The notes below the pieces were generated by a model that did not search any database, was not told where the DNA came from, and saw only the letters and a list, made by a program, of their open reading frames with translations. Both the position numbers and the translations under genes were made by a program. From Tetrahymena thermophila SB210 (lineage: Eukaryota > Ciliophora > Oligohymenophorea > Hymenostomatida > Tetrahymenidae): a DNA stretch of 64,000 bases. The DNA lies in contig NW_002476368.1 of the NCBI RefSeq assembly GCF_000189635.1, forward strand, positions 434,001 to 498,000, given 5' to 3'. Positions 61,540 through 64,000 of this stretch are shown here, in pieces; within the stretch, counting starts at the first letter, position 1, and every line of letters starts with the position of its first letter.

Positions 61540-63920
61540 TCATTTTCTTCCATTGTAGCAAGGCATTCTATTCTTACAGCCCATACATTTACCACAACCT
61601 TCAACTTACTTATCTTTTAGTCTCGTTTTCACTACATCAGTATCTACTGGTTTACCTTATTATCTTCTTTCTTCTTCTGTGTCAACTATAGTATCGTGGT
61701 TTTACCAAGATCCTCCACATTAGCATGAAAAACTTGTTTGAAATCCTGGGCAAACACAGCCAGCCTTTGAACAAGGCCCTGGAGCTCCACTAATAAATTT
61801 TAATTACATTAATTAATAAATTAGAATATAAAAACAATTATTATAAAATCTGAGCACTATGTAATCAAAAAAAAAAAAAAATACAAAATTTAATTAACTT
61901 TTGATTAATTAAAATCTAAATAATAATTTTGTGTTTTGCTTTATAGTACTTATGAAAGCAAATTACAGTTGAATAATAAAAATAGGATTTTATCTATTTG
62001 ATAAAACAAAACAAACAAATATTTCCTATTTAATTATACCTTTTATTCTTTTAATAAATATTTATTTTTTCACTTTTTTGCAGATTTCAAGCAAAGAAAT
62101 ATTAGTATTATAAATTGAATAAAAAGGAAAATAAATAATAAATATTTTATTTACACATTTTTTTTAAAGCTTATTTAAAATTAATTATTACTAAGAATTA
62201 AAAAATAATGATAATTTATAATTTATTTACTCAGTATAATGTAAATCTTTAAAGGTAAATTTAGATTTCTTTTTTTAGGTTACTATGATTGATTAATATT
62301 GGTTCATTTAATTTTTTGATATTATTAAAAAATTTGTAAATGAAATCAAAAAAAACTAGTTTGTTTAATTAGGAAAGCTATTACTTTGGGTTATGGTCAA
62401 TTGCTGTATGCTTACATTTGCACATCAAAAACCAGCTTCCTTAATGATGTAAATACCTATTTTAAAATTTATTATTCCATCTTAATCACTTTTTTTTGTT
62501 AATATTTTTAAATAAGATATTTTAAAAATTAAAAATAAATTTTATTTTTTTAATAAATACTTCAAATATAAAAATATTTGTGAGGAAAAATCCTCTTTGA
62601 AGTTATTTGTGTCAGTGAATTAATTTTTTATTCATTTTTAAAATAGATTTTGAAAATAATCCTTGGTTTTATATGATGTTTTGGTTTATGAATAAATGTA
62701 ATAAATCATTTTTCACCTTAATTTTTCTCAATTTAAAACGAATCTTTATTTTATTTATATATGGTAATAGTTTATGAATATTAACTATAATATATCATTC
62801 TTCACTTGAAGTTTCCTATAAGATAATCTATAATTACATTTCTACTCTAAAGTTTTATTTCAGCTATTACATAATAACTAGAAGAATAAAACGCTTGAAA
62901 ATTAAAACTATCAAAATAACTAATAATAGGGTAAGTAAAAATTAATTGATTTAATAAAATTTAATGAATATTTTTTTTTATACTTGTTTACACTGCCTGC
63001 TTTATTATAAACTACAAAATCTTTTAAAGAAAGTGGATATTAAAAATATAATCCATACCATAAAAATATTTATTTTGTTTTAAATACCAGGTGGCAAATT
63101 AAACAAACAAATCCTCATTTTTTAAATAAAATCAATATAATCAGAACCAGTATGTCTATTTTATTTATTTATTGATTTTTATTAAAATCTCTTTGATAAT
63201 ATTTTTAATTGCTGTAATGTTTATTTGCCTACCATCTTATTGCATAATAAATTAATAAAATACTACCTATATTTTCCACATTGGCACCCAGGTGCTCTGC
63301 ATTTTATTTATTTTGTTTAAGAATCCCACCATTCATGAGTTTTAAAGTGATGACCACAAAAGCACAGGCATGGTGGTTTTACACGAACACATTCTTTGAA
63401 GATATCAGTTCTTGCAAAATGAACATAAACTCTATTTTACCATGACTCGTGATATTTTTAAAGAATTTCTTAGAATTACTCTTTACTTAATTCTTTACCT
63501 CCATCTGCTTCTCCTACCAATTTATTATATGTATAATAGTTCATTTTCTTCTCTTCTATTGGCTTTTAAATCAATGCTTTTTACTATGATCCTATCCCTT
63601 TTGTACCAATTACAACTTTCTATTTTATTGGAGGGAACTTAACTAACTATGAATATATTATAACTTATGTTAATTCCAAATATTTTAAAAATGTTAGTTT
63701 GCTCTACTTGAAATTAAAGTAGATTTTTATACCATTTTCTGATTATTTTCAGAAATAAATAAATATCGCGAATGCTTAAAAAATTGAAGATAAATCGCAA
63801 TATTTAAGTTATATAAACAAATATTAAGTGTACTGGTTTCTAAACAGGTATATGATTAAGTGTAAATGGTTTTGTTGCTTTAGGAATGTTACTGTGTGAA
63901 ATCTAATTGAATTCAGCCAT
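61540..63920 (-). CDS. FAM221-like cysteine/histidine-rich protein, four exons
   Basis: Exons 63920-63834, 63646-63267, 62456-62385 and 61789-61540 join in frame to 262 aa ending at TGA (61540-61542). Introns are 187, 810 and 595 bp. It starts MAEFNQISHSNIPKATKPFT. From the middle on, evenly spaced Cys/His pairs appear: PCLCFCGHHFKTHEWW, KCRAPGCQCGKYRYL, MCKCKHTAIDHNP, CSKAGCVCPGFQTSFSCQCG and SWQNHDT. This order (C-x-C, W..C-x-C-K-H..H, C-x-C..F.S..C.CG..W..H) matches the FAM221A/B family as I remember it, so it probably binds zinc structurally. The 72-bp third exon is short, but it restores exactly the CKCKH..DH block the family needs and keeps phase 2 on both sides. The C-terminus adds EGCGKCMGCKNRMPCYNGRK. 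FAM221 proteins are often found in ciliated organisms; molecular role unknown. Confidence 0.8.
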
Positions 63921-64000
63921 CTAATTTTAAAATTATACATTATTCAATCAATAGATTTATTCTATAATTTAATAAATTTGAGATCAAATTTATAAAAATG

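Noticed and set aside
63412-63642. 76-aa hydrophobic plus-strand frame
   Set aside because: Antisense to exon 2 of the FAM221-like gene, whose frame has family motifs and fits the splice phases.

Overview
The window reads as nuclear DNA of an oligohymenophorean ciliate, most likely Tetrahymena or a close relative. Base composition is extremely AT-rich. Every convincing gene uses TAA and TAG as sense codons (glutamine), and TGA is the only stop. Introns are short to moderate (mostly about 50-800 bp), AT-rich, with GT..AG ends. Read with the standard code the window looks almost empty; read with the ciliate code it holds about a dozen genes separated by long AT-rich spacers.

Left third (1-23 kb): a tandem, same-strand family of four intronless genes (1-2051, 9595-12012, 15571-18006, 20127-22604). 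They encode secreted proteins of about 805-825 aa with a signal peptide, a long repetitive body that I suspect is a beta-propeller, an Asn-rich linker and a C-terminal hydrophobic tail typical of GPI anchoring. Parts of their flanks are duplicated too, and copies 3 and 4 share a nearly identical internal tract, which suggests recent gene conversion. Between copies 1 and 2 lie a 5'-truncated C-terminal piece of a cyclic-nucleotide-gated channel-type gene (2824-4636, +) and a membrane-anchored histidine acid phosphatase (5160-6696, -). A 126-bp MITE-like palindromic element with perfect 26-bp inverted repeats flanked by TA sits upstream of copy 3 (13953-14078).

Middle: a complete ABCC/MRP-type ABC transporter (23168-27709, -, 5 or 6 exons). 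Then comes a roughly 10.7-kb stretch in which I see no gene, followed by a single-exon nucleoside diphosphate kinase (38393-38848, +) and another long AT-rich stretch. A poorly resolved plus-strand gene near 44.2-44.7 kb converges on a 159-aa unknown protein (44678-45157, -).

Right third: a multi-exon leucine-rich-repeat protein (49187-52233, -), a 567-aa acidic, probably nuclear protein with AT-hook-like RGG/RGR segments (58960-60663, +), and a four-exon FAM221-like cysteine-rich protein (61540-63920, -). NDPK, FAM221 and LRR proteins are all common in cilia, but nothing here shows an operon-like functional unit. The neighbourhood looks like ordinary ciliate gene order plus one locally amplified surface-protein family.
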